64,000 nt of DNA, taken from positions 14,999,794 to 15,063,793 of the forward strand of contig JAEMBT020000009.1 of the NCBI GenBank assembly GCA_018873245.2, in the 5' to 3' direction. The translations under genes and the position numbers were made by a program. Source of the DNA: Archegozetes longisetosus. Lineage: Eukaryota; Arthropoda; Arachnida; Sarcoptiformes; Trhypochthoniidae. Shown here piece after piece: positions 1 to 9,788 of the stretch. Position 1 is the stretch's first letter, and every line of letters begins with the position of its first letter. A model generated the notes under the pieces. It was not told the origin of the DNA. It did not search any database and saw nothing but the letters and a program-made list of their open reading frames with translations.

Positions 1-414
1 TGTTAAATAATCTTTATTCTTAGCATTAATGTCAGCACCTCTATCGAGGAGAAGTCTCACGATATCAGGTTTCTCATTGTAACGAGCAGCCAAATGTAGA
101 GGTGTCCAAGCATTTTTATCAGTAACTTTAACATCTGCTCTATTGTTTAATAAAACCCCTACTATTTCGTCATCACCATTCGTTGCAGCTAAGAGTAGAA
201 GTGTATTTTGATTTTCATCTTTCATATTAATAATTTCATGTAATTTTCCGGTCTCCTTTGCCTTTTCAATATAGTTTCTAAGTGTTTCTATATTATTTAC
301 AGCTCTGAATAGCTCATTTTTTAAATCCACAATTCTTGCATTGATACCCTGCTCTGATGTTGTGTTAACCGTTTTTGCTGTTTTGGTTGTGTTAATAGTA
401 GATAAATCAGACAT
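1..414 (-). CDS. Ankyrin-repeat protein, 5' (N-terminal) part only
   Basis: A minus-strand reading frame of 138 codons starts at ATG 414-412 and runs off the left edge without a stop. Residues 1-60 are a Ser/Thr/Lys-rich, probably helical leader beginning MSDLSTINTTKT. From about residue 66 there are ankyrin repeats: one weaker unit at about 66-98, a canonical one at about 99-131 (WTPLHLAARYNEKPDIVRLL, then DRGADINAKN) and the start of a third. Ankyrin repeats form protein-binding scaffolds, so the partner and function cannot be inferred from this part. There is no signal peptide and no intron in the visible part. The ATG is chosen because the frame upstream is AT-rich and interrupted. The gene is clearly cut by the window edge; its length and any further domains are unknown. 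Confidence 0.85.
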   Translation of the reverse strand, partial: MSDLSTINTTKTAKTVNTTSEQGINARIVDLKNELFRAVNNIETLRNYIEKAKETGKLHEIINMKDENQNTLLLLAATNGDDEIVGVLLNNRADVKVTDKNAWTPLHLAARYNEKPDIVRLLLDRGADINAKNKDYLT

Positions 415-3027
415 CTTTTGTATTTTAGGAAATCTAGATAGTTAAAATACATTAAATTTACTAAATTTTTTAGAAAAATTCTACTTCTTTTAAATCTGGT
501 ATTTAAATTTAAAAATAAGTTGAGTCAGGTGGATGATTTGATTGATTTAAACCAGCATGAAATGCTATCAAATATTATATAATCAATTTTTATGCTTGAT
601 TAACACTTAAAAAACTTGATCAAAAAGTAAACATAAATATGAAAGAAAAACAGATCTCGATTTAACACTTTTAAAATAAGTATATTTTTCTACTAGTTCA
701 TCTTCAAATATAAGATTTATTAACAATTTGATCTTTGTATAATTAGTCTTAATGAGCATTATGTAACGCTTTTATATCACTTACTGCAGTGCTAATGCAT
801 ATTTCAGTATCAATATTACATCTAAAACTAGTTTGAGAAACGTTATTCATTTCTAGATTTTGCAGTGACGCAAATATATGCTAGTCATAAGTATCGCTAA
901 AATTTTCAGTGCTATACTGCGCTCTTTCAATTTTTATTTAAACAACTAGTCAATTATTCTATGCACAAAATTAGAAGGAAAAATATTTTCAGCCTGTCTT
1001 ATACTGAATCAAGACTTGATGCACATTATTTGATCCTAATATCTTGTTAATTTCTCTAAATGTTAATCACTTGAAGAACCAATGAGTTATGTATTCGATC
1101 GGATCTTCATCGATTCTTATCGGATTGTTACACAATCCTTTAATAAATTATATCAGTTATTGTTCTTACATTCAAATTCATCGATTGAATCTTTGCGAAG
1201 ATATGTATTCAAGAAACGAACTCATTAAAAAAATGCTCATTAATAAGTCGACACATCTTCGAATTAATGCAAGCAAACTAATTAAATGTTTAAATATAAT
1301 CAAATATAACTTGCTGGAATTCTTTAATTGATAAACTTCAAATAAGTTCGTCATTTATAATGAGTAATCGTATTAAGAAGTATAAATGATTGATACTTAG
1401 TTCTAATGCAAATACCTTATTTGTTGAAATTAGTTGAAGCAGTAAGAAATTATTTCCCAATAATTAAATTGATATTTCGATTTAGACTTATTGATTATAT
1501 ACATGGAAAACTTATTTTGATTTTCTGCTACAAATTTAAGTAAATATTTGATTGAAGTTCAATACTTTCTGATCATTATAAATATGACAAGTATTGAAAA
1601 CGAATAACTTCAAATCGGTAATAACTATAAATTATAATTATAGTTAGTTCACTAATTTCTGTAACATCTTTAAATCTTGAATCTGTTACAAAAAATTACT
1701 GATCAGAGAGACCTTTTCAGGCGTAATAACATTTGGAAGCAATTGAAAAAAAGAAAAAGTATGAAAATAATGGTCGAGCAGAAGTCTGCAATCAAGGGAG
1801 GTGTTCCTCATGAGTCTAGATTTTGTAATGTTCATATCGTCATTGAGTATGTTTAAGAATAAACCTCAAATCAATAAACTGATTCATTTAAAATCAATAT
1901 ACTCTATAAGATTCTTAATAAGGTTTATTTATATTCTTACAATGTCATATCTATAAGTATTTATTTTTGAATTTCATTGAGTTAGCGCATTACAACACTG
2001 AGATGACGATATATTAATTGAAATTGTGCTATTGTTCAGACAGCGATTACATATGCGCTCAACACTAACTTTACTGATGTTCCGATAAAGAATGTGACGG
2101 GTAACAGTTGTGCGAATATTACTACGTCTAATAATTTAGATATTCAAATTAGAGTAAGATCAGAGATTGACTAGTAGAAAAATTATTTTAGACAATTCTC
2201 TAGTCATTTATCGATCAAACAAGTTCGACAACTTTTTTACACATTTAATTCTGACAAATTCAGAATAGATAGCTTCACATGTGAACCGAAAATATGAAGG
2301 GAATTGAGAGGCCGGATCTTCATTTTATGTGGATAAGGATTATATTCATTATTTCTGTAGACTACAAACTCCCATAAAGAAGTTCATTTCACACAACTGG
2401 CAAAATATTCACAGCTGTAGCTGGTAGGAGGCTACAGGCTATAGTTCAAACTATACATTTTTTAAAAATTGCGATGTAAGCCTGGAAAAAATCCGACAAA
2501 ATTTGAGATCGTATTCATTTCATGCGTCGATTGCTTATCACTAAACATTAATCAAAGATTTGAAACTAATTAACGAGTATTTGATTTCGAAAAGGCGTTC
2601 TCCACAATAAGTCACAGCATATTATTTTAAAATAAAAGTTTAAACTTTAGGTTCGCAGACCAAAAATACGGACTACCACACTGCCCAATGTTAGAGCAGT
2701 TTTCTTATTTTATATTGTTATTATTATATATAATAAACAACTAAACTATTGAACATCAAATAATTAATAAAATTTCATTTCATTGTTGAAAAGTTTTAAA
2801 TATATAGTATTTAAGACAATTAGAAAAAATTGTACCTTTAGTGGTCTTGTATTTTGAAAATTATGTTCCTTTAAACAACAAATAAGTGACTTAACAAACA
2901 TGAGATAAGATTATAAAAACGACAAAAGTCTACGGTTTTAATTTACTTTGTTTCTTACAGACATGTACTAAACAAAATATGACGCAGTTAGTGATTGAAA
3001 AGTGCAAATACATTCAGACAGGATAAG
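415..3027. other. Non-coding AT-rich stretch upstream of the ankyrin gene
   Basis: No gene can be supported here. The minus-strand promoter of the ankyrin gene must lie near 415-700, but no distinctive motif is visible. A short coding-like stretch at about 2032-2173 is described among the findings. The rest is AT-rich sequence with many stops in all frames. Confidence 0.5.
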
Positions 3028-3613
3028 ACTATTATAATGCTGTCATATTACTGATACAAAACAGGTTCGGAGCTAAACATTAGACGTCATTCCTTAACCC
3101 CTCTCCACAAAATGGTTGCAAAGCACAAATACATAAAATATGTCTATAAATAGGGTGTGAAAATATTAGTCGTAATTTTAATGAATGAAATTAAACATGA
3201 ATTTTGATTAATTAAGCTATTTTTATTTAAAAATGAGTCAAAATAGTGAAAATAAAAACAAAAACAATAATGAATGAATTGATTATAGGAATCAAGTGTC
3301 CCCCAAACAGTATCGTAATTTATGACAATTGTTCGGTCTATTCACGTCAGTACAGTAAAACTCCGACAATGGCGTCAAATCGCAAAACAATCAAAGAGTG
3401 GTTTTTAATAAATAAAATACCATTTGAGACAATTTAAATAAAAACATGATTAGAAATTGTGAAACAAAATCGAGGAAATCCTCGTTATTACGTCGACGAC
3501 ATTATTAAGAAATAAATGTTTTCCTGTACTCAATGGCTGTTCTGTTACTAATGCTTGACGTCAAATGTTTAGCTCCGAACCTGTTTTGGATTAGTAATAG
3601 CATTATAGGAATT
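3028..3613 (+). mobile_element. Tc1/mariner-like element with long terminal inverted repeats
   Basis: The two ends are inverted copies of each other over roughly 60 bp. The best-conserved core reads AAAACAGGTTCGGAGCTAAA at about 3058-3077 and recurs inverted at about 3569-3588, and similarity continues outwards on both sides. The interior holds a piece of a DDE transposase in the plus orientation (separate entry). At about 590 bp it is too short to be autonomous and looks like an internal deletion derivative. The outermost boundaries are approximate, because the inverted similarity fades gradually and no clean TA duplication could be assigned. Confidence 0.7.
3246..3515 (+). pseudogene. Tc1/mariner-type transposase fragment
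   Basis: The frame 3246-3437 encodes 63 residues. Its middle reads PPNSIVIYDNCSVYSRQYSK followed by TPTMASNRKTIKEWF. This matches the region around the second catalytic Asp of many Tc1/mariner-like DDE transposases (pattern: hydrophobic strand, DN-A/C-xYHS, K-x-PT-x-x-x-x-K-x-x-I-x-x-WL). The next part, after the stop, still reads IVKQNRGNPRYYVDDIIKK in another frame, as expected for the stretch before the third acidic residue. The first catalytic Asp and the DNA-binding region are absent. It sits inside the long-TIR element 3028-3613, which supports the call. It is not functional. Confidence 0.6.
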
Positions 3614-4299
3614 AATTTGACCACCAGGTAGCGCCAGCACCTCAAGTCAAAATCTAATCAGTCTACATGAAACAGGTTTCATTATCAAATTTGGCACTAA
3701 AACATTGAGTAATAGTGTCGTCTGACATTCAGAGTAAGAGACAATCATTTGTTTGTTATTTAAGTGAAGCCATTGGCGCTACACTGTAATCAAACTGTTA
3801 TCAGGCTATATTAAGGTTATAATGAATGAAACTATTAAATTATTTTAGCCATAATTTGCTTTGATTTCGTTATACACATTATTTATTGCCATTCGATCCT
3901 TTAATACTTATTTTGTGTTAACTTATTGAGAGTTTGAGGTAAATTTGTTTTTCATATATTTGAATATTTTATAATTTTGTACTAAATCAATGTTTTCGAT
4001 ACTGAATAATTTAGTAATAGTTAAATAATTGATTTAAATCAACATTAAGTCACTTGCGATTCATAGCAGTCAATTAACGAATTAATCAATTAATGAATCA
4101 ATGATTGACTGAATGAAAGGCACGTGTCATGTACTCAATCAAAACAGCGAAGTGAGACAAGTAAAACAAGTCAAACATGAAGAGGCAGAACAAGACAATA
4201 AAATCGGACGTTTAATAAATAAGATAAATGAGGAACATGTTCAATGAGCTATAATTGAATGTGAAGGGCATGTCATTCAAGCATTGCTTTCAAGTGTTA

Positions 4300-5480
4300 G
4301 CTAACTTTTATCCCAAACTTTCGTATTACATCAACACTTGAATCTACTGAACAAGTATTGAATGAGTTGAGAACAACTGATGTTCACATTGAAACGACCG
4401 GCATCTGCAACAGGTCAACGAATTAGTATTAATTAGTATTATCAACGATTTCAGCGAAATACCTAAAACTGCCACAACTAAACGTAAGCACTGCATCAAA
4501 CCGACACTCATTGTTGAGCGATATATCATAAATGCATCTTTAATCAAACTAAGTTTCATTTTTGGGTTTATGTATTGGTCACACGGTTTGTTGCTCTGAG
4601 TCTACATCTGGACGATCGATCACTACATTTGTTTCTCGCAAATGTTCGTCTTATGTTCAACACATCAATCAATTGATGCATTTGACAAATTACAGCGTCA
4701 ATAAATATAATTTTAATTATGTTTCGAATAATCACATTAATGACAAACAGGTCGTGAAATCACTCTTAAAACTTGATGGCGATATTTGAATGATTCGCGT
4801 AAAGACGTCGATGTTTTATGGAATTCAATTGTAGATATGATGATTAAAACGGTGATCAGCTGTGAACCACAGATTGTCAAACTGATTGAGCAAAACCTGA
4901 AGATCGCTGTTCTAGTTTTCAACTTTTGGACTTCAATATGATGCTCGATAGTAATTACAAGCGTTGGTTACTATAAGTTAACTTTTGTTTAAATTTCAGG
5001 TCTCATTCATCTGATTATAATACTGTGAAAAATGAATTGATTTAAGGTATGTTTAGCATAAATGGCTATCGGATACCTTGCCATTTGAAGAAGTTTGGTA
5101 GCTGCGCAAACTTTATTCGCTTTGATAAACATTTTGATTGCGCACAACTCAGTAGTGAGGAGAAGATAAAAGTACAGAACAGTGATTATATCTGTTGATT
5201 TCAGCTAAATTGATTAGTTTTATTGATTTTGTGATATTATAGCACGGACTCTGATTTAAGAGTAGAGCGTTAATCAATACTGTATTGTTTCAGAACTGAC
5301 CGATGATGACATTGTCAGTTGATTGAATCTAAGATGGATTTTGTAGATCTGGCAGCTCTATTCGTTTGCTACACCTAAAAGTAATGAATATCTGAAATAT
5401 TTTGATTATGTATTTTACAATATTAGATGAATGGCAACAACGATATTGTAATAATAGAGAAGGTTTTCAAAGTTGATATT
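4300..5480 (+). pseudogene. TTLL4-like tubulin polyglutamylase pseudogene, apparently intronless
   Basis: Several plus-strand frames joined by frameshifts follow the catalytic core of tubulin-tyrosine-ligase-like (TTLL) glutamylases in the right order: QTFVLHQHLNLLNKY (about 4312), KRPASATGQR (about 4394), INDFSEIPK and PTLIVERYI (4440-4530), VYVLVTR (about 4570), MHLTNYSVNKYNFNYVSNN (4678-4734), VDVLWNSIVDMMIKTVISCEP (about 4809-4870), MMLDSNYKRWLL then a stop where the family has Glu of the EVN motif (about 4938), DYNTVKNEL (about 5014), LTDDDI (about 5297) and SNEYLKYFD, ILDEWQQRYCNNREGF (5380-5470). The pattern DVLW..I.D...KT.IS.EP and the C-terminal LT.DD.. block favour TTLL4 over TTLL5. 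Live enzymes add glutamate chains to tubulin. Stops, frameshifts and the lost EVN glutamate make this copy dead. Spacing fits the protein without introns, so a retrocopy is likely, but no poly-A tail or target duplication was identified. Confidence 0.85.
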
Positions 5481-5482
5481 TA

Positions 5483-5606
5483 GTCAAATCTGTCCAATCT
5501 AAACATGTAGTTAAGTCATTTTTCAAAGTCAATAACAATGAAGTCATGTTTTTCTATATGATTTGATATTATTTTTAACCACTTAAGTGCAGTCAAGGTT
5601 TTACTG
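5483..5606. mobile_element. Pogo-like MITE, about 122-bp class
   Basis: The right end reads GGTTTTACTG next to TA. The interior, including ATGTAGTTAAGT and TCAATAA, matches the copy at 30092-30213. The left end is worn. It lies directly after the TTLL4-like pseudogene. Confidence 0.55.
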
Positions 5607-6607
5607 TATGAATAAAGTGAATGATTAACACATTTTGTCTATTTTTGAAGGCATGCGATTAATATGAAATTTGGTGTGCAACGGACAACATATATTTTAT
5701 GATAGTTGTTAACCTAAACTTGAGGTACTGCTACTTTTATTTGTCGATATATTGTTATAAATATTGATAAATGAATTATGAAAATTAATATTTTAGCAGT
5801 AAAATCGTTGCGACAACTGTGCAGTTAGTGATGACAATTTTGAACAAAATGTTTTGATAGACAAACTTATTCTTAAGGCACTTATTAATGAAGTTCGATA
5901 AAATCGCAAATTTTGTGTAATTTTCGTTTTATATACAGTTTTTCATGTTCACAATGGAGTCTTGAAATCGATCGGTGCAAATACGAGATAATTTAATACA
6001 CGCGCGATTATTTGGAAAGTGGTTTGCAGATTCGAAGTACAATAACTTTAAGTTCTTTAATTGTCCATAATTGTTTGCCATTTCTGAAGTTTGGTATAAC
6101 TCAAGCTTACAGCGATTTTCTTATTTAGAATTCATCAGGTTAGGTTAGGTTAAGTTTGTATCAGACCATTTCAGCGTAAACAACTAAGCACACAAAGATT
6201 CAGCCAACATAATCCAGCGCACGAAAGCTAGGCGCAATATATATGTATATTAATTTATTTAATTGTTTAAATCTATATTTCCCTCTTTTTTCAATTATTT
6301 TGAAAGCAGTAATACTTTGTATTGAGTAAATTTTCTCACTTTTATCACTTGAGGTGGTAATCGGAGTAGCCGCCAACTTAAAGAAGATTGTTGTTTAGCT
6401 CTCACATTCTTACGATGATTTATCTGGGTTTTCACAATTTTGCTCAACTTTTCCTTATATTTCAAACTTTACAACTTTATTATTAGAATGAGAGCCATAA
6501 GAATTTGAATGATTTACTGAAATAACTTCGAAGGGGTTTTCAATGCCTGTGTTTTTAATAATTCGTTCATATTGTCACATTTATTTCTGTGACGAGGGAT
6601 CATCTAT

Positions 6608-6668
6608 ACACGAAAGACCCGATCTAAATGTTTTTTGTAGGGTCTTTCATGTGTGTGTGTGTGTGTTT
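6608..6668. repeat. Hairpin plus GT microsatellite
   Basis: Inverted arms ACACGAAAGACCC and GGGTCTTTCATGTGT are separated by about 20 bp. The right arm merges into (TG)n. This could be the end of a small palindromic element or a microsatellite-associated foldback. Confidence 0.5.
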
Positions 6669-6868
6669 GTCCAAGTTGTACGAGTTGGAATCGGGGGGCC
6701 TCAATGTAAGATCCAAATCCGTAGTTACTTATAATTCTATCAGAGAGTCTAATAGGACTCGATAGAATTGTGCTTTAGTAGAAAATTAAGTAACAACTTA
6801 CTTTTAATAGAAATCTTTTATTAATACAAATATATATAACCATACAATAGTAGTGACTAACTATTACT

Positions 6869-6973
6869 TTTCTTACATACCATACAGTACTAAGTAAGAG
6901 AGGTTTCTTACATACTATAAGTACAGAGTAAGAGAGTATTCTTACATACTTTACAGTACAAAGTAAGAAAATA
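6869..6973. repeat. Tandem repeat, 3 x 35 bp
   Basis: Three consecutive copies start with TTTCTTACATAC or close variants and end near AAGTAAGA. Each unit has CTTAC near one end and GTAAG near the other, so every unit can fold on itself. Confidence 0.75.
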
Positions 6974-9043
6974 AGACTGTTCTTAATAAGAAATCACCTC
7001 TGCTTTTATACTCTTTTTGATGTCCTAAACTTACTATATTTAGCTCAATGGAAAAAAATTATTCTTACATCAAAATACTTGTAATTTAGGTAAACAATAC
7101 ATAGTCAATTGGAAATTTACCTGTACTGTAACTAAAAACTTAGGACACCTAAAAGATGTAACTACAGTTTCTACAATTACTTTATTTTTATCTTATCAAA
7201 AATAGATTAATATCTTATTCTTAAAACGAAGAAAACAAACTGAATAAACATAAAAACTAAATAATATTTTTCTATTTCACAATATTCTGAGGGAAAATAA
7301 ACTTTTTCATAATGTTTTTTATTGCCTTCAATCCGTCCAAACTCTCCATCTATTTTTATACGTTGAAGGAAATTGACACGAATGTTAACTTACAAATAAC
7401 ATTTAAGAATTAAATTTTAAAAATTAAATTTTACGAGCTTTCTATTTATTTTGATGAAAATATCTGAATTTATTTCTATGAATATAGTATAACCTCAAAA
7501 GAACTTAGCTATAAAAATAGTTTTAGTTTCATTAGTTTCGAAACTATTTATTCGAAGATTTACATATCTCCCTATAAATCAATAAATTTCACCTTTAGTT
7601 TATAGAAAAGTGTAAATTCTCTCTTAACAATCATTGAAATGATAGTATTATAGGAGTGATGTGCTTCAGCTTATAAATTTGTGCACGAAATTAATATTAA
7701 ACATTTGATTAACATAATAAAGGCCACGTTACTCATTAAAACGAATTTGACATAAATATGAGAATCAATGAAAATCACAGTATAAAGTATAACATTTATA
7801 GCAACTGTTTCAACAAAATAATGGATAGCCAATACATATTTGAAAAATGATTGTATTAATCTGTGATGGCAGTCACTCTATTGTGAACTTGTATTAAGTC
7901 GAACAAGTTCTTAGATTTTCTGTCGGAAAATCTTCTGAAGAAATGGTTTGTCATCTGTTCAAATCGTAGTTTGAGATAAAGTGTGACCAAAAAATGTTAT
8001 AAATGTTGTGAAACCGACGTAACATATTTTCGAAATCCACAAAATATCCAAAAGAAACCAAATTATTTGTAAAGATCAAGAGTAATCATATTCTTGAGAC
8101 ATATGAGTAATTGTACTGAAAATTGCAATAATTAATGCGTGGGACAATATAATGATGGGACAAATAAACTTATAAATGAATATTTGTTCAAATTTACATT
8201 TGATCTTAAATTGCTGTAAGTTGTCTGATGAAAGGCAATGATTTAACCATTTTTCAGAGCATTTAAGTGATGAATGAAATACAATGTCATTTGTTTGAGC
8301 TGCAATAAGAAATGATAGATGAAAATCAAATCAAATATAAAAATTAAAGATCTTTTTGTGCTCATCAACAATGAATTGTATTGAAAATAATAAACATATA
8401 AACGCAGTAATTAATCGAATGGAATTGAATAGAACTCATTGATTTGTTAAATAAAGTGTATCTCCAGTTAATATCCATATATTTGGATATCAAATGAAGA
8501 TTCCGATTAAGAATCGAATTTCAATCAATAATAAAAATATGTTTTCAAGTACTGAAAATAATTTTCTACTTGAATTTGGTTTGATTTGTTTGATATAGTC
8601 TTCAAAATTAGTTGTTAATATTGATTGTCTAACGAAATATTGTCGATTTGATTAATTGAATCAAAGTAATTGTTTATCTTTGTTCTTATTAAATTGTTTT
8701 ACTTGTATTTCACGACTATAATCGATAGAATTGGTTTGAACTCTCGCGGGAATAACTTTTCCAGATTTATAAGCAAAATATTGTTTACCTCAAAATATAG
8801 AGGCTTTAGTTTGATTTCTTTTAGATCTCTTTTTAGGCTTCATTTTACTTTCAATTCTCTAACATATTTAAACACATTTTAAAAGATTAAATAAATGTTT
8901 AAGAAAGCACTTAAGCTCTAAAATGTGCAAACTATGATTCAATTTTTAAAGAACTTTCCTTACATAAAAGTTCGTTCCCATTAATGCCTTAATGACTAAA
9001 TATATTAGTTTTCGGTTCTTCGGTATCCTGTACTATCTATAAG

Positions 9044-9780
9044 TAGGGTGTCCAAGTGTCCCGGAATGAACAGGATAGTCCTGAATTTCAGCCTTTCCTT
9101 TCAGAGTCCCGGGAGTATACATTCCAGGACGGCTTATATCCCGGAATTAAGCATAACAATTATTACAGGCTAATTTTGCAAAGCAAGAATGCTTTGCAAA
9201 ACAATTTTAATCTTTACTTTGAAAAGATTAACTCTACTTTTAATAGCAAAACATTCATAAACCATTTCAAAGATATCATCTCCGGCCATTTTCACTTTAT
9301 TGTTAAAGCTGTACATTACTGCGTTGCGTTTAATAAGAAGTGAAAAATCAGAGATTTTACTTCAAATTTTTCTCATTATATGCCATTAAAAGTGATTATC
9401 TAAAATATTATTTTATAAGTGCTAAATATATGGTGTAAATTTGGCCGATATATATCTCATTATACTTCATTTTTCGTGATATCCATCGCAAAGAGGTGAT
9501 ACATTCATAATGGTAAAATACTGTATACATATATTTTTTGCTTTTAAAGAATATTTAATTTAATGTCAGAAAACTAAAAATGTCAAAGAAAAGACGATGC
9601 ATTTTTGACAACAAATGGGCAACAGAAGAGCCTCTTTCAAATAATACAGAAAAAATGCAGTTTTATTAATAAAAATAAACACTCTTTTAAATAAGAATCA
9701 AAACATGTTTAGATATTTTTGAACTAAAAGATTCACTCTGTGATGTCCCGGAATTAGGTTTAGAAAACTTGGCCACCGTA
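9044..9780 (+). mobile_element. hAT-like non-autonomous transposon with 8-bp target duplication
   Basis: The element is bounded by terminal inverted repeats TAGGGTGTCCAAGTG on the left and the complement of TACGGTGGCCAAGTT on the right. It is flanked on both sides by the same 8 bp, TCTATAAG (9036-9043 and 9781-9788). An 8-bp target duplication with short inverted ends is the hAT superfamily signature. Subterminal GTCCCGGAAT motifs occur near both ends. The 737-bp interior is too short for a full transposase but keeps a short frame that looks like a transposase start (separate entry). Confidence 0.85.
9580..9669 (+). pseudogene. Truncated hAT transposase N-terminus (29 codons)
   Basis: A short frame begins MSKKRRCIFDNKWATEEPL and stops after 29 residues. 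Starts of the type M-S-K-x-R-x-C-x-F-x-x-x-W are typical of one group of hAT-derived proteins (SCAND3/ZBED-like transposases) just before the BED/zinc-finger part. Its position inside a structurally verified hAT-like element supports the call. The remainder of the gene is deleted, so no activity is expected. The family assignment rests on a short motif and is tentative. Confidence 0.5.
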
Positions 9781-9788
9781 TCTATAAG

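Larger units (their letters stand above)
5607..9035. other. Non-coding stretch with small repeats
   Basis: No gene is seen. It holds a short TTAGG tract near 6137-6153, a hairpin next to a GT microsatellite (6608-6668), a hairpin at 6732-6770 with arms AATTCTATC/GATAGAATT, and the 35-bp tandem repeat at 6869-6973. Open frames here are short and of low-complexity AT-rich composition. Confidence 0.5.

Noticed and set aside
9056..9343. 95-codon frame inside the hAT-like element
   Set aside because: It begins within the subterminal inverted motif, has no transposase motifs, and lies upstream of the recognisable transposase start.
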